Under the pieces are notes generated by a model. That model searched no databases and had not been told where the DNA came from. It saw only the letters and a list, made by a program, of their open reading frames with translations. From positions 4,199,001 to 4,263,000 of the forward strand of contig NZ_OY771475.1 in NCBI RefSeq assembly GCF_963674635.1: DNA of 64,000 nucleotides, read 5' to 3'. Origin of the DNA: Breoghania sp. (GTDB lineage: Bacteria; Pseudomonadota; Alphaproteobacteria; Rhizobiales; Stappiaceae). Made by a program: the position numbers and the translations under genes. Numbering within the stretch: position 1 is the stretch's first letter; the number at the start of each line of letters is the position of its first letter. Of the stretch, positions 18,168 through 26,502 are shown piece by piece.

Positions 18168-18337
18168 GCCGTTCTCCTTTCACAAGGCTTCCATAGGCCC
18201 CGCTTGTGTAGGCTTCCCGTTCAGACCGCGCCCTGGCGACCTTCGGTGTCGTGATGAGAAAATAGGGGCTGAGGCTTTTCAACGAAATGGCGAGTGTATA
18301 GAATGACTATCTCCATTATGTTCACAATAGGCGCGCC

Positions 18338-19234
18338 ATGGATCTTGTCGATGAACTCAAGGCCTTTGTCGCCACCGCCCAGACCGGGTCTTTCACCGCG
18401 GCGGCGGAACAGCTTGGGGTTTCCAACCGGCTGACGTCGAAATATGTGGCGGGGCTGGAGGCACGGCTTGGGGTTCGGCTGTTTCAGCGCACGACCCGGC
18501 GTGTTGGCCTGACGCCTGCGGGGGAGGATCTGCTGGCGCGGGCGCCGGTTCTGCTCGACGATCTGGACGCGCTTCTGTCAGATGTGGCCGAAAGCTCGCA
18601 AGGCTATTCGGGCGTCATCCGCATATCCGCACCCCTCACATTCGGGGAGATCCATGTGGCCGAAATGCTCGGCCGCTTTGCGCGCCTCAATCCGGACCTC
18701 AAGCTCGATCTGAGGCTGAGCGATCGATATGTCGATCTGGCGAGCGAGGGCATCGATGTGGCCTTCCGGCTGGGCACAAGCGAAATGCTCTCGCTCAAAG
18801 CCCTCAAGCTCGGCACATTCCAGACCGTAGTGGTGGCAAGTCCGGCCTATTTGGAAGCCAACGGGACTCCGCGCGCGCCTGACGAGCTTCTGCAGCACGA
18901 TTGCATCGTCGATACGAACCGACGGGTGCCCCGGCGCTGGGCGTTTGTGCGCGATGGGCAGGAGATCACGGTCAATGTGGACGGCAAGCTGCGCGTCAAT
19001 TCCGCTCGGGCCGCGGCTGGTCTTGCAGCCGACGGGCTTGGCATCGCCAACGCCCCGCGTTTCGCCGTACGGGAGCAGCTGGCTTCCGGTGGCCTTGTCC
19101 GGCTGATGGAAGATTACGAGGGCGAGGGCAGCCCGCTGAGCGCGGTCTATCTGGAAGGCCGCGCCCTGCCGCGCAAGGTGCGTGCACTGATCGACTTCGC
19201 GGCGCAGGACATTCGCGCGGCGGGCATCCTGTGA
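18338..19234 (+). CDS. LysR-type transcriptional regulator
   Basis: A 298-residue LysR regulator. The N-terminal helix-turn-helix (FVATAQTGSFTAAAEQLGVSNRLTSKYV in two parts, residues 10-37) is followed by the effector-binding domain, with the usual GVIRISAP at about residue 90. It is transcribed away from ygiD across a 170-base gap, so it probably controls ygiD and itself. Members of this subgroup (AaeR/DmlR-like) often regulate a divergent oxidoreductase or dioxygenase. Confidence 0.92.
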   Translation: MDLVDELKAFVATAQTGSFTAAAEQLGVSNRLTSKYVAGLEARLGVRLFQRTTRRVGLTPAGEDLLARAPVLLDDLDALLSDVAESSQGYSGVIRISAPLTFGEIHVAEMLGRFARLNPDLKLDLRLSDRYVDLASEGIDVAFRLGTSEMLSLKALKLGTFQTVVVASPAYLEANGTPRAPDELLQHDCIVDTNRRVPRRWAFVRDGQEITVNVDGKLRVNSARAAAGLAADGLGIANAPRFAVREQLASGGLVRLMEDYEGEGSPLSAVYLEGRALPRKVRALIDFAAQDIRAAGIL

Positions 19235-19357
19235 CGGCACTTCTTTTCACTATTCGGAAAACGGCCGATTGGCCCTATTGTGCGCGGGAATCGAGGTGAA
19301 TCCCGTCGGGATACGGGATGGGCGCCAGAACATGGGCCAGAAATCGGGAAGAAACGA

Positions 19358-20518
19358 ATGACCAAAATCATGCTGCTCGGCTCCGGCGAACTGGGAAAAG
19401 AAGTCGTGATCGCGCTGAAGCGGCTTGGCCACACCGTGATTGCCTGCGACGCCTATGAAGGCGCACCCGCCATGCAGGTTGCCGACGGCTTTGAGGTGTT
19501 CTCCATGCTCGACGGCGACGCGCTCGATGCGGCTGTCGCCAAACATGCGCCCGATATCATCGTGCCGGAGGTGGAGAGCATCCGCACCGATCGTTTCTAT
19601 GCCTATGAGGAGCAGGGCATTCAGGTGACGCCCAGCGCCAAGGCCGCGAATTTCACGATGAACCGCAAGCTCATTCGCGATCTGGCGGCCAAGGATCTGG
19701 GGCTGCGCACCGCGCCTTATGAGTATGCGACGACCTATGAGGAATTTCAGGCGGCGGTCGAGAAGGTCGGCATGCCTTGCGTGGTGAAGCCCTTGATGTC
19801 GAGCTCCGGCAAGGGGCAGTCGGTGGTCAAGACGCCCGCCGACATGCGTCCCGCCTTCGACTACGCGCTGGAAGGCTCGCGCGGTGACCTGAAGGAGATG
19901 ATCGTCGAAGGTTTCATCGACTTTCACACCGAGATCACGCTTCTGACGGTCACCCAGAAAACCGGCGAGACGCTCTTCTGCGCGCCCATCGGCCATAGGC
20001 AGGAGCGCGGCGATTACCAGGAGAGCTGGCAGCCCTGCGCCATCGATCCGAACCAGCTGGCGGAATGTCAGGACATGGCGGCCAAGGTCACCTCCGCGCT
20101 GGGCGGGGCGGGTATCTGGGGTATCGAGTTCTTTCTGGCCGAGGGAGCGGTCTATTTCTCCGAACTCAGCCCGCGTCCGCATGACACCGGCATGGTGACG
20201 CTGGCGGGCACGCAGAATTTCAACGAGTTCGAGCTTCACGCCCGCGCGCTTCTGGGCCTGCCGATCCCGGAGATCGAGCAGCGGTATCCCGGCGTCAGCG
20301 CGGTGATCCTCGCGTCACAAGAAGGCGTGCCGCATTTCTCCGGTCTGGAGGAGGCCTGCGCCTATCCGCAGTCCGACGTGAAGATCTTCGGCAAGCCGAC
20401 GACGCGGCCTTATCGCCGGATGGGCGTGGTGCTCGCCTATGACCGCAGCGGCGAAGAGACGATGGACGCCATGCGCAAGCGCGCGGCGGAAATTGCGTCC
20501 AAGGTCAAGGTTCACTGA
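19358..20518 (+). CDS. purT: Formate-dependent phosphoribosylglycinamide formyltransferase PurT
   Basis: A 386-residue ATP-grasp enzyme (E. coli PurT 392). It joins formate to GAR using ATP in purine synthesis, bypassing 10-formyl-tetrahydrofolate. Features are LGSGELGKE at residues 6-14, the KPLMSSSGKGQS loop near residue 146, EFFLAEGAVYFSELSPRPHDTG in the metal-binding C-lobe (two runs), and the terminal PTTRPYRRMGV. Start ATG at 19358 has GGAAG 5 bases upstream. The need for formate links it functionally, not physically, to pflB and to the histidine pathway, both formate producers. Confidence 0.96.
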   Translation: MTKIMLLGSGELGKEVVIALKRLGHTVIACDAYEGAPAMQVADGFEVFSMLDGDALDAAVAKHAPDIIVPEVESIRTDRFYAYEEQGIQVTPSAKAANFTMNRKLIRDLAAKDLGLRTAPYEYATTYEEFQAAVEKVGMPCVVKPLMSSSGKGQSVVKTPADMRPAFDYALEGSRGDLKEMIVEGFIDFHTEITLLTVTQKTGETLFCAPIGHRQERGDYQESWQPCAIDPNQLAECQDMAAKVTSALGGAGIWGIEFFLAEGAVYFSELSPRPHDTGMVTLAGTQNFNEFELHARALLGLPIPEIEQRYPGVSAVILASQEGVPHFSGLEEACAYPQSDVKIFGKPTTRPYRRMGVVLAYDRSGEETMDAMRKRAAEIASKVKVH

Positions 20519-20524
20519 TATCGA

Positions 20525-20553
20525 AAAGGCCTGGCCTTTCAGGGCCGGGCCTT
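20525..20553. terminator. Bidirectional terminator between purT and the DeoR gene
   Basis: AAGGCCTGGCC pairs with GGCCGGGCCTT around a short loop, between the convergent ends of purT and the DeoR-type gene. The minus-strand side ends in TTTTCG, the plus-strand side in a weaker T stretch. Confidence 0.65.
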
Positions 20554-20560
20554 CGCGGCC

Positions 20561-21274
20561 TTATTCTTCGCCGTCGATGACGCGGTCGAACTCCGACAGC
20601 TTCGCGATCATCGCCAGCGCGCTTCTGCCAAATTTGCTGGGCGTGGCGAGCAGGAAGCGCTGACGAGCGGCCGCCATGGCCACCTTTTTCACCGCGATCT
20701 TGGACATGTCGAAATCCATCACGCGGCCATTTTCCTCAATGCCCGAACAGGCGATCAGCGCGTAATCGAAATGCAGTCCGTGCAGGGCGGTGATGATTTC
20801 CTCGCCGGTCAGCGACCCGTCGCGCCCGCTCATACGTCCGCCCAGCACGTTCACGTCGTGGCGGGCGGGATCGAAGGCGAGGGCCGCGCGCACGCTGTTG
20901 GTGAAGACCCTGAGGCCGGAGCGTTGATCGAGGGCCTCGGCGGTGAACTCCATCGTCGTGCCCACGTCGATGAAGACGCTGGCGCCGTCGGGAATGGCGG
21001 CTGCCGTCTGCTTCGCGACCCTGCGTTTGGCCTCCACCGAGATGTGAGTCTTTTGATGGTGATCGAGTCGTAAGGTTTCTTGCGCATCGACGGGACCGGC
21101 TCCGCCGTGGAACCTCTGTAGCCGTCCAGCTTCCGACAAGGCGATTATGTCGCGACGTATTGTCTGGGCAGAAACGCCAAAGGCACGCGCCAAATTGTCA
21201 ATTGTTACAAAGCCTTGCCGCTCGGTGAGGCCAAGTATCTGCTCCTGGCGGGAGGAAAGGGGCACGACTGTCAT
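20561..21274 (-). CDS. DeoR/GlpR-family transcriptional repressor
   Basis: A 237-residue DeoR-family regulator. The N-terminal HTH contains VTIDNLARAFGVSAQTIRRD in part, residues 22-41, then GRLQRFHGGA, a clear DeoR signature. The C-terminal sugar-phosphate sensor domain includes DVGTTMEF and SLTGEE. It is divergent from the LOG-like gene and the CUT1 ABC importer (21339-26273) across 64 bases, so it most likely represses that operon and itself until a sugar phosphate appears. A GlpR-like sensing of glycerol 3-phosphate is possible. Confidence 0.92.
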   Translation of the reverse strand: MTVVPLSSRQEQILGLTERQGFVTIDNLARAFGVSAQTIRRDIIALSEAGRLQRFHGGAGPVDAQETLRLDHHQKTHISVEAKRRVAKQTAAAIPDGASVFIDVGTTMEFTAEALDQRSGLRVFTNSVRAALAFDPARHDVNVLGGRMSGRDGSLTGEEIITALHGLHFDYALIACSGIEENGRVMDFDMSKIAVKKVAMAAARQRFLLATPSKFGRSALAMIAKLSEFDRVIDGEE

Positions 21275-21338
21275 AAGGATGTGTTAAGACGCCCGTTGAG
21301 TTGGAAGATAATTTACACAACGATAATGGAGTTACCTG

Positions 21339-21974
21339 ATGGCTACAAGGCTCTACGGGGTTGATGGCGCCCGGATTTTCAGTGCTTCGGGAGAGCTGGA
21401 TCCTTGGGGCTGGTGCTGGAAATCGGATGTCGCCATGCCGGAATCGGTGCGCGAGGTCGATGCGAAGACCGCATTGAAGTGCATTGGTGAAAGTGGCAGG
21501 GCGCGCCGGATTCCGGTCGGCGTTATAGGTCCGCGGGAGGCGACCACGGCGCAGCTTGAGGCGGCTGAAGCGTTGGGAATGGCGCTTGGCGAGCTCGGTC
21601 TGACCGTGATGTGTGGAGGAAAAACCGGCGTGATGGAAGCTGTTTCCAAGGGATGCCTGAAAGCGGGCGGCCTGACGATCGGGCTCGTGCCCGATCACAG
21701 CTGGCGCGATGCGAATGACTACATCGCCCTGCCCATTGCCACGGGCCTTAGCGAGGCGCGGAACATGATCATCGCCAAGTCCTGTCAGGTGCTGGTTGCC
21801 GTCGGCAACTCCTACGGCACTCTGTCAGAGGTCGCCTACGGGCTGCATTTCTCCAAGCCCGTGATCGGGCTCGAAGGTGCGGCCAATGTAGACGGCGTAC
21901 AACATGCCGCGTCCGTGGACGAGGCCGTCGAACTTGTTGCGGAGCATATGCTGCAATCCGCCAAGTTGTCATAA
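21339..21974 (+). CDS. LOG/TIGR00725-like nucleotide-binding protein
   Basis: A 211-residue Rossmann-fold protein of the SLOG superfamily, close to the TIGR00725 group and related to LOG phosphoribohydrolases. Seen are a GVIGPR start strand at residues 61-66, GGKTGVMEAV at 93-102, TGLSEARN at 135-142 and GNSYGTLSE at 156-164 (in place of PGGxGTxxE). The first 55 residues are additional to the core. GGAG lies before the ATG. It is the first gene after the DeoR-controlled divergent promoter and is 40 bases before the ABC ATPase. Whether it cleaves nucleotides is unknown, because the PGG of active LOG enzymes is altered. Confidence 0.75.
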   Translation: MATRLYGVDGARIFSASGELDPWGWCWKSDVAMPESVREVDAKTALKCIGESGRARRIPVGVIGPREATTAQLEAAEALGMALGELGLTVMCGGKTGVMEAVSKGCLKAGGLTIGLVPDHSWRDANDYIALPIATGLSEARNMIIAKSCQVLVAVGNSYGTLSEVAYGLHFSKPVIGLEGAANVDGVQHAASVDEAVELVAEHMLQSAKLS

Positions 21975-22013
21975 AACTTACATTCAACTTCGCCAGAGTG
22001 TTAGAAAATTTCC

Positions 22014-23159
22014 ATGGAATCCTCCAATTCGGACCCCACTTTGACACAGACGCCTGCCCTATCGTTCGACCATGTAAGCCGCAGCTTCGGCACCAATCGG
22101 GTCCTGGACGATATCTGTATTAACGTGCCCCCGGGCAGTTTCACCGCGCTGCTGGGTGCGTCGGGCTGTGGCAAGTCCACCAGTCTGCGGATCATGGCGG
22201 GGCTCGACCGGCCAACCTCTGGCGAAGTTCGCCTCAACGGCGAAGAGGTCTCCGGCCAGACCGCCCATGAGCGCAACATCGCGATGGTGTTTCAGTCCTA
22301 CGCGCTCTATCCGCATCTGACGGTGGCGGAAAACATGGCCCTTCCGTTGGCCATGCGCCGCCTGAGCGTGTGGGGACGCTTGCCGCTTGCCGGGCTTCTG
22401 TCTCCCGGCGTGCGTCGCGTGCGTCGCGAGATCAACGCCAAGGTGAAGGAGACCGCGGAGACCCTGGGCCTCGGCGAGCTCCTGCAACGAAAGCCCGGCC
22501 AGCTTTCCGGCGGTCAGAAGCAGCGCGTCGCGCTGGGGCGGGCGCTCGTGCGTGATCCGGAGGTGTTCCTGCTCGACGAGCCGCTGTCCAATCTGGATGC
22601 CCGTCTGCGTGTGCGCATGCGCACCGAGCTGGTGGCGCTGCATGCGCGCACCGGTAAGGCCTTCGTCTATGTGACGCACGACCAGTCGGAAGCCATGGCC
22701 ATGGCGGACCAGATCGTGGTGATGATCGCGGGCAATGTTGCGCAGGCGGGAAGTCCGCGTGAGCTTTACGAGCGGCCCGCCTCGCGGGATGTCGCAGCCT
22801 TTATCGGCAACAACGCCATCAACTTCTTCGAGGCCGACAATCTGCCCGCGGGCCTTCCTGCCGAAAAGGCCGTTTACGGCATCCGCCCGGAGCATCTGAA
22901 CCCGTGTGAGGACGGGCAGATGGAGGGTGTGCTGGAGGCGGTCGAGTATCTGGGGGGAGAGACCCTTCTGATGCTGCGGCTGGACAATGGCGATGAGGTT
23001 CGTGCCATCGCCGACGGTGAATACGCCATTCCCGCGCAGGGCAGCCGTATCCGCATCGGCTACGAGCCGCATCGTCTCCATGCCTTCGATCCGGCAAGCG
23101 GCAAGCGCATCGCAGCAACGGCCGAAGAGCCTGTGCCGATGGCCGGGAGGGCGGTCTGA
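22014..23159 (+). CDS. CUT1-type ABC transporter ATPase (UgpC/MalK-like)
   Basis: A 381-residue ATPase with Walker A GASGCGKST near residue 48, signature LSGGQKQR, Walker B VFLLDEPLSNLDA and the switch histidine in YVTHDQSEAMAMAD. The C-terminal 120 residues form the TOBE/MalK-type regulatory domain (GIRPEHL). An insert of about 30 residues between the Q-loop and the signature (LSVWGRLPLAGLLSPG) is unusual for the family. It energises import of a sugar or polyol by the two permeases that follow; its stop overlaps the next start by one base. Confidence 0.92.
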   Translation: MESSNSDPTLTQTPALSFDHVSRSFGTNRVLDDICINVPPGSFTALLGASGCGKSTSLRIMAGLDRPTSGEVRLNGEEVSGQTAHERNIAMVFQSYALYPHLTVAENMALPLAMRRLSVWGRLPLAGLLSPGVRRVRREINAKVKETAETLGLGELLQRKPGQLSGGQKQRVALGRALVRDPEVFLLDEPLSNLDARLRVRMRTELVALHARTGKAFVYVTHDQSEAMAMADQIVVMIAGNVAQAGSPRELYERPASRDVAAFIGNNAINFFEADNLPAGLPAEKAVYGIRPEHLNPCEDGQMEGVLEAVEYLGGETLLMLRLDNGDEVRAIADGEYAIPAQGSRIRIGYEPHRLHAFDPASGKRIAATAEEPVPMAGRAV

Positions 23160-24070
23160 TGGCGCTCTTGCCGCGAATGTCCATCGAACGGCGCGAGGCG
23201 CTCACGACCGCGTGGCTGACAGGGCCCGGGATCGGCGTGCTCGTGCTCTTCATATTCGTGCCGGTCGCTGTCGTGACGTTCCTGTCCTTCACCGACTATC
23301 AATTCGGCGCCTCGTCCTTCAACTGGATCGGCTTCGACAACTACGCAAAGATGTTCGGCTCCCGGATCGGGCGTCGGGCGATGGTCAACACGCTGATCTA
23401 CGTGTCGATCGTCATTCCGTTTTCCGTCGGCTTCGGTCTGCTCGTCGCCATGGGCCTGCATCGCATGGTGAACTGGGCGCCGCGCTTCGCCAGTGCGTTG
23501 CGCACGGTTTACTTCCTGCCCGTCACGGCGACGCTGGTCGCCATGTCGGTGGCCTGGCAGATGGTGCTGCATCCCTCGCTGGGCATCGTCAACCACATGC
23601 TGGCGGCGTTGGGCGGGGCGCCGGAGAACTGGCTGAGTGATCGGGGCCTGGTGCTCTACACGCTTGCCATGATCGGCATCTGGCAGACGATCGGCTACAA
23701 CATGGTGCTGTTCCTGGCCGGTCTCGTCGCCATTCCCAACGACCTTTATGAGGCCGCGGAAGTGGATGGGGCGGGGGATGCGTGGTCCCGCTTCTGGACG
23801 GTGACCTGGCCGATGCTCGGGCCAACCACGCTGTTTGTCATGGTGGTGACCGCATCCAATGCCTTCAGGGTTTACGAGACGGTCGCAACGCTGACCAAGG
23901 GCGGTCCGGCCTATGCCTCCGATACGCTCGTCTACGCGCTCTACCGGGAAGGCTTCGTCTACTTCAAGGCAGGTTATGCCAGCGCGATCACGGTCGTGCT
24001 CTTCGTCTTCCTTCTGATACTCACCTTCGCCCAATTCCGGATCGTCGAAAGAAAGGTGCACTACCGATGA
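23159..24070 (+). CDS. CUT1-type ABC transporter permease (UgpA-like)
   Basis: A 303-residue inner-membrane permease with six hydrophobic segments, the first GPGIGVLVLFIFVPVAVV. The EAA loop reads YEAAEVDGAGDAWSRFWTVTWP in two runs, the contact with the ATPase. Its ATG overlaps the stop of the ATPase gene, and its own stop overlaps the next ATG, so translation is coupled. Confidence 0.93.
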   Translation: MALLPRMSIERREALTTAWLTGPGIGVLVLFIFVPVAVVTFLSFTDYQFGASSFNWIGFDNYAKMFGSRIGRRAMVNTLIYVSIVIPFSVGFGLLVAMGLHRMVNWAPRFASALRTVYFLPVTATLVAMSVAWQMVLHPSLGIVNHMLAALGGAPENWLSDRGLVLYTLAMIGIWQTIGYNMVLFLAGLVAIPNDLYEAAEVDGAGDAWSRFWTVTWPMLGPTTLFVMVVTASNAFRVYETVATLTKGGPAYASDTLVYALYREGFVYFKAGYASAITVVLFVFLLILTFAQFRIVERKVHYR

Positions 24071-24930
24071 GCCAGCACCTTTCCTCCAAGTCGCCGCTGT
24101 ATCGCCTGCGTCGTCTCATTCTTCGCTCCATCCCGATCGTGTTGTTGCTTGCGGGGGCGGCGTTCATTCTCCTGCCCTTCGTGTGGATGGTGTCGCTGTC
24201 GTTGAAGCCCGAGGACGAGATCTTCTCGCCCGTCATCCACCTGTTGCCGTCAACGCCGGAGTGGTCGAACTACGTTGTCGCGATGACGCAGACGGACGTT
24301 CCGCGCTACCTGCTCAACGGGCTGATCGTGGTGGGCGGGATCCTGTTCTTCCAGATCGCTTTCGCGGTGCCGTGTTCCTATGCGCTGGCGCAGCGGAATT
24401 TCCGCGCAAAACCGGTGCTTTTCGCCATGGTTCTGGGTGGCTTGCTGGTGCCGTTCCAGGTGACCGCGATCCCGGTCTTTCTGGGTTTGGCGAAGGTGCA
24501 GCTTCTCAACACCTACTGGTCTTTGATCCTGCCCTTCATGCCGACGGCCTTCGGGCTGTTCCTCTTCCGTCAGGCCATTTCTCAACTGCCGTCCGAACTG
24601 TTCGCGGCGGCGCGGGTGGACGGGATGTCGGAAACGGAAATCGTGTGGCGGATCGCCTTTCCGCTGGTTCTGCCCGCGGCCACCGCCTTCGCGATCTTCT
24701 CCGTCACCGCGCACTGGAACGATCTGTTCTGGCCGATGATCGCCACCAGCGATCCGCAACTGGCGACGCCACCGCGCGGCATTCTCTACTTCCGCGATCA
24801 GGAGGCCGGCAATCAGGTCGGACCGCTGATGGCCGCAACCGTGATCATCACGGCGCCGCTTGTCGTCGCCTTCCTGATCGCACAACGCAAATTCACCCAG
24901 GGGTTGGCGACCGCCGGTCTCAAGGGCTGA
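24067..24930 (+). CDS. CUT1-type ABC transporter permease (UgpE-like)
   Basis: A 287-residue permease. Hydrophobic segments begin with IPIVLLLAGAAFILLPFVW, and the EAA loop is FAAARVDGMSETEIVWRIAFP. The ATG at 24067 overlaps the previous stop in an ATGA, which is why I prefer it to the longer open frame that begins at 23782 inside the upstream gene. A 95-base gap precedes the binding-protein gene. Confidence 0.93.
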   Translation: MSQHLSSKSPLYRLRRLILRSIPIVLLLAGAAFILLPFVWMVSLSLKPEDEIFSPVIHLLPSTPEWSNYVVAMTQTDVPRYLLNGLIVVGGILFFQIAFAVPCSYALAQRNFRAKPVLFAMVLGGLLVPFQVTAIPVFLGLAKVQLLNTYWSLILPFMPTAFGLFLFRQAISQLPSELFAAARVDGMSETEIVWRIAFPLVLPAATAFAIFSVTAHWNDLFWPMIATSDPQLATPPRGILYFRDQEAGNQVGPLMAATVIITAPLVVAFLIAQRKFTQGLATAGLKG

Positions 24931-25025
24931 TGGACTGATAAGCGCAATGAACACGGAACCAACCGTGTCGATTGGTTCGATTGCAGGCACACAGACCTGC
25001 TGATTCAAACAGGAGAGCCGTTCAC

Positions 25026-26273
25026 ATGAAAACCGCATTCGTTGCCGCAGCCTTTGCGCTGGCGTCCACTGCGGCCATGGCACAGACCACCATCCGGGTC
25101 GACTACGCCAATCCGAATATCTGGACCGCGACGCAGGAAATCCTCGCCGAGGAGTTCATGAAGTCCCATCCGGACGTGACCATCAAGCTTGACGGTCCGG
25201 CCGACACCTATGCGGAAGGCGTGCAGCGCCTGCTGCGTCAGAACGTGGCGAACGATATGCCGGACGTGGCCTATGTTGGCCTGAACCGCCTGCGTATCCT
25301 TGAAGATCGCGGCATGACGCAGCCGCTCGACGCCTTCATCGGTGACAATCCGGAAGAGAAGGGCTACACGCCCGCGCTGCTGTCGCTGGGCGCCTACAAG
25401 GGCAAGCAGCACGGCCTCGCGACCTCCGCATCCACGCTGGTCATGTATGTGAACCCGGAACTGGTGAAGAAGGCCGGGGGATCGATGGACGACTTCCCAA
25501 CCGATTTCGACGGGATCATCGAGCTGGCCGCCAAGATCAACGCGCTGGACAGCACCATCGACGGGATCTGGATCGAGCCGCATGACTGGCGGTACCAGTC
25601 GCTGTTGGGCTCCCATGGCGGGCGTCCGCTGAACGAAGACGAAAGCAACGTCACCTTCGACAGCGAAGCGGGCATCGCGGCGGCGGGTCTCTACCAGCGC
25701 TTTGCCAAGGAAGCGGGCATGAAGCCCTATGGCGCCAACGATGCCCGTCAGGCTTTCCCGGCCGGCACCCTCGGCATCATGCTGGAGAGCTCCTCCCTGC
25801 AGGCGCGTTTCGAGAAGGCGGCGGGTGATCGTTTCAATGTCGTCGTGAAGGGCGTCCCGCTTTCGGCCGAGGACAAGACCTCCATCTATTTCCCGACCGG
25901 CGGGTCCGGCATCGTCATGCTGACCAAGGACGAAGCCAAGCAGAAGGCCGCGTGGGACTATATCGCCTTCGTGACCGGCCCTGTCGGGCAGAAGATCATC
26001 GTGGAGAACACCGGCTACGCTCCGGCCAATGCCATCCTCGTGCGCGATGACAGCTATCTTGGCGAGTTCTACAAGAAGAACCCGAATTCGCGCGTGGCCC
26101 ACACCCAGATCGCGAACTATGCAGGTCCCTGGTACGCCTATCCGGGCCCGAACGGTGTTGCCGTGACCGACGAGATCGCCGCCGCTCTGGTGGAAGTGCG
26201 CGATGGCGCCGACCCGGCGGAGACGATGAAGGCAACGGCTGACAACGTGCGTGCCGAACTCGGCATGGAATAA
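25026..26273 (+). CDS. Extracellular solute-binding protein of the CUT1 importer
   Basis: A 415-residue family 1 binding protein. The signal peptide MKTAFVAAAFALASTAAMA is followed by QTTIRVDYANPNIW, so it is periplasmic. WDYIAFVTGP near residue 318 and the overall size match UgpB/MalE-like proteins. AGGAG precedes the ATG. Having the binding protein last, after a 95-base gap, differs from the more common first position. The DeoR regulator and UgpC-like ATPase suggest a sugar, polyol or glycerol phosphate as ligand; the sequence alone does not decide. Confidence 0.92.
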   Translation: MKTAFVAAAFALASTAAMAQTTIRVDYANPNIWTATQEILAEEFMKSHPDVTIKLDGPADTYAEGVQRLLRQNVANDMPDVAYVGLNRLRILEDRGMTQPLDAFIGDNPEEKGYTPALLSLGAYKGKQHGLATSASTLVMYVNPELVKKAGGSMDDFPTDFDGIIELAAKINALDSTIDGIWIEPHDWRYQSLLGSHGGRPLNEDESNVTFDSEAGIAAAGLYQRFAKEAGMKPYGANDARQAFPAGTLGIMLESSSLQARFEKAAGDRFNVVVKGVPLSAEDKTSIYFPTGGSGIVMLTKDEAKQKAAWDYIAFVTGPVGQKIIVENTGYAPANAILVRDDSYLGEFYKKNPNSRVAHTQIANYAGPWYAYPGPNGVAVTDEIAAALVEVRDGADPAETMKATADNVRAELGME

Positions 26274-26309
26274 GCCGTAACGTTCTGGCGGGAGCCAGGC
26301 CAACCGTTG

Positions 26310-26337
26310 AAGCCCGGGCGGGAAACCGTCCGGGCTT
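26310..26337 (+). terminator. Terminator of the CUT1 importer operon
   Basis: AAGCCCGGGCGG and CCGTCCGGGCTT form a 12-base stem (one G-T pair) with a GAAA loop, 36 bases past the stop codon, followed by TTTGCC. Confidence 0.8.
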
Positions 26338-26502
26338 TGCCGTCCGCTGGGTGGCGCATGCCAACGCGCGAGCGTCCTTGAGTGCTCTTTCCATTGCGAA
26401 TCCGTGTGGCTATAAGAAAGAAGCTACACGTCGCGGAAAACGTAGCGGCATCCAGGTGTGCGTTTTTAGTATGCCGTAATCAAGATCTTATGTGAGCTGC
26501 GG

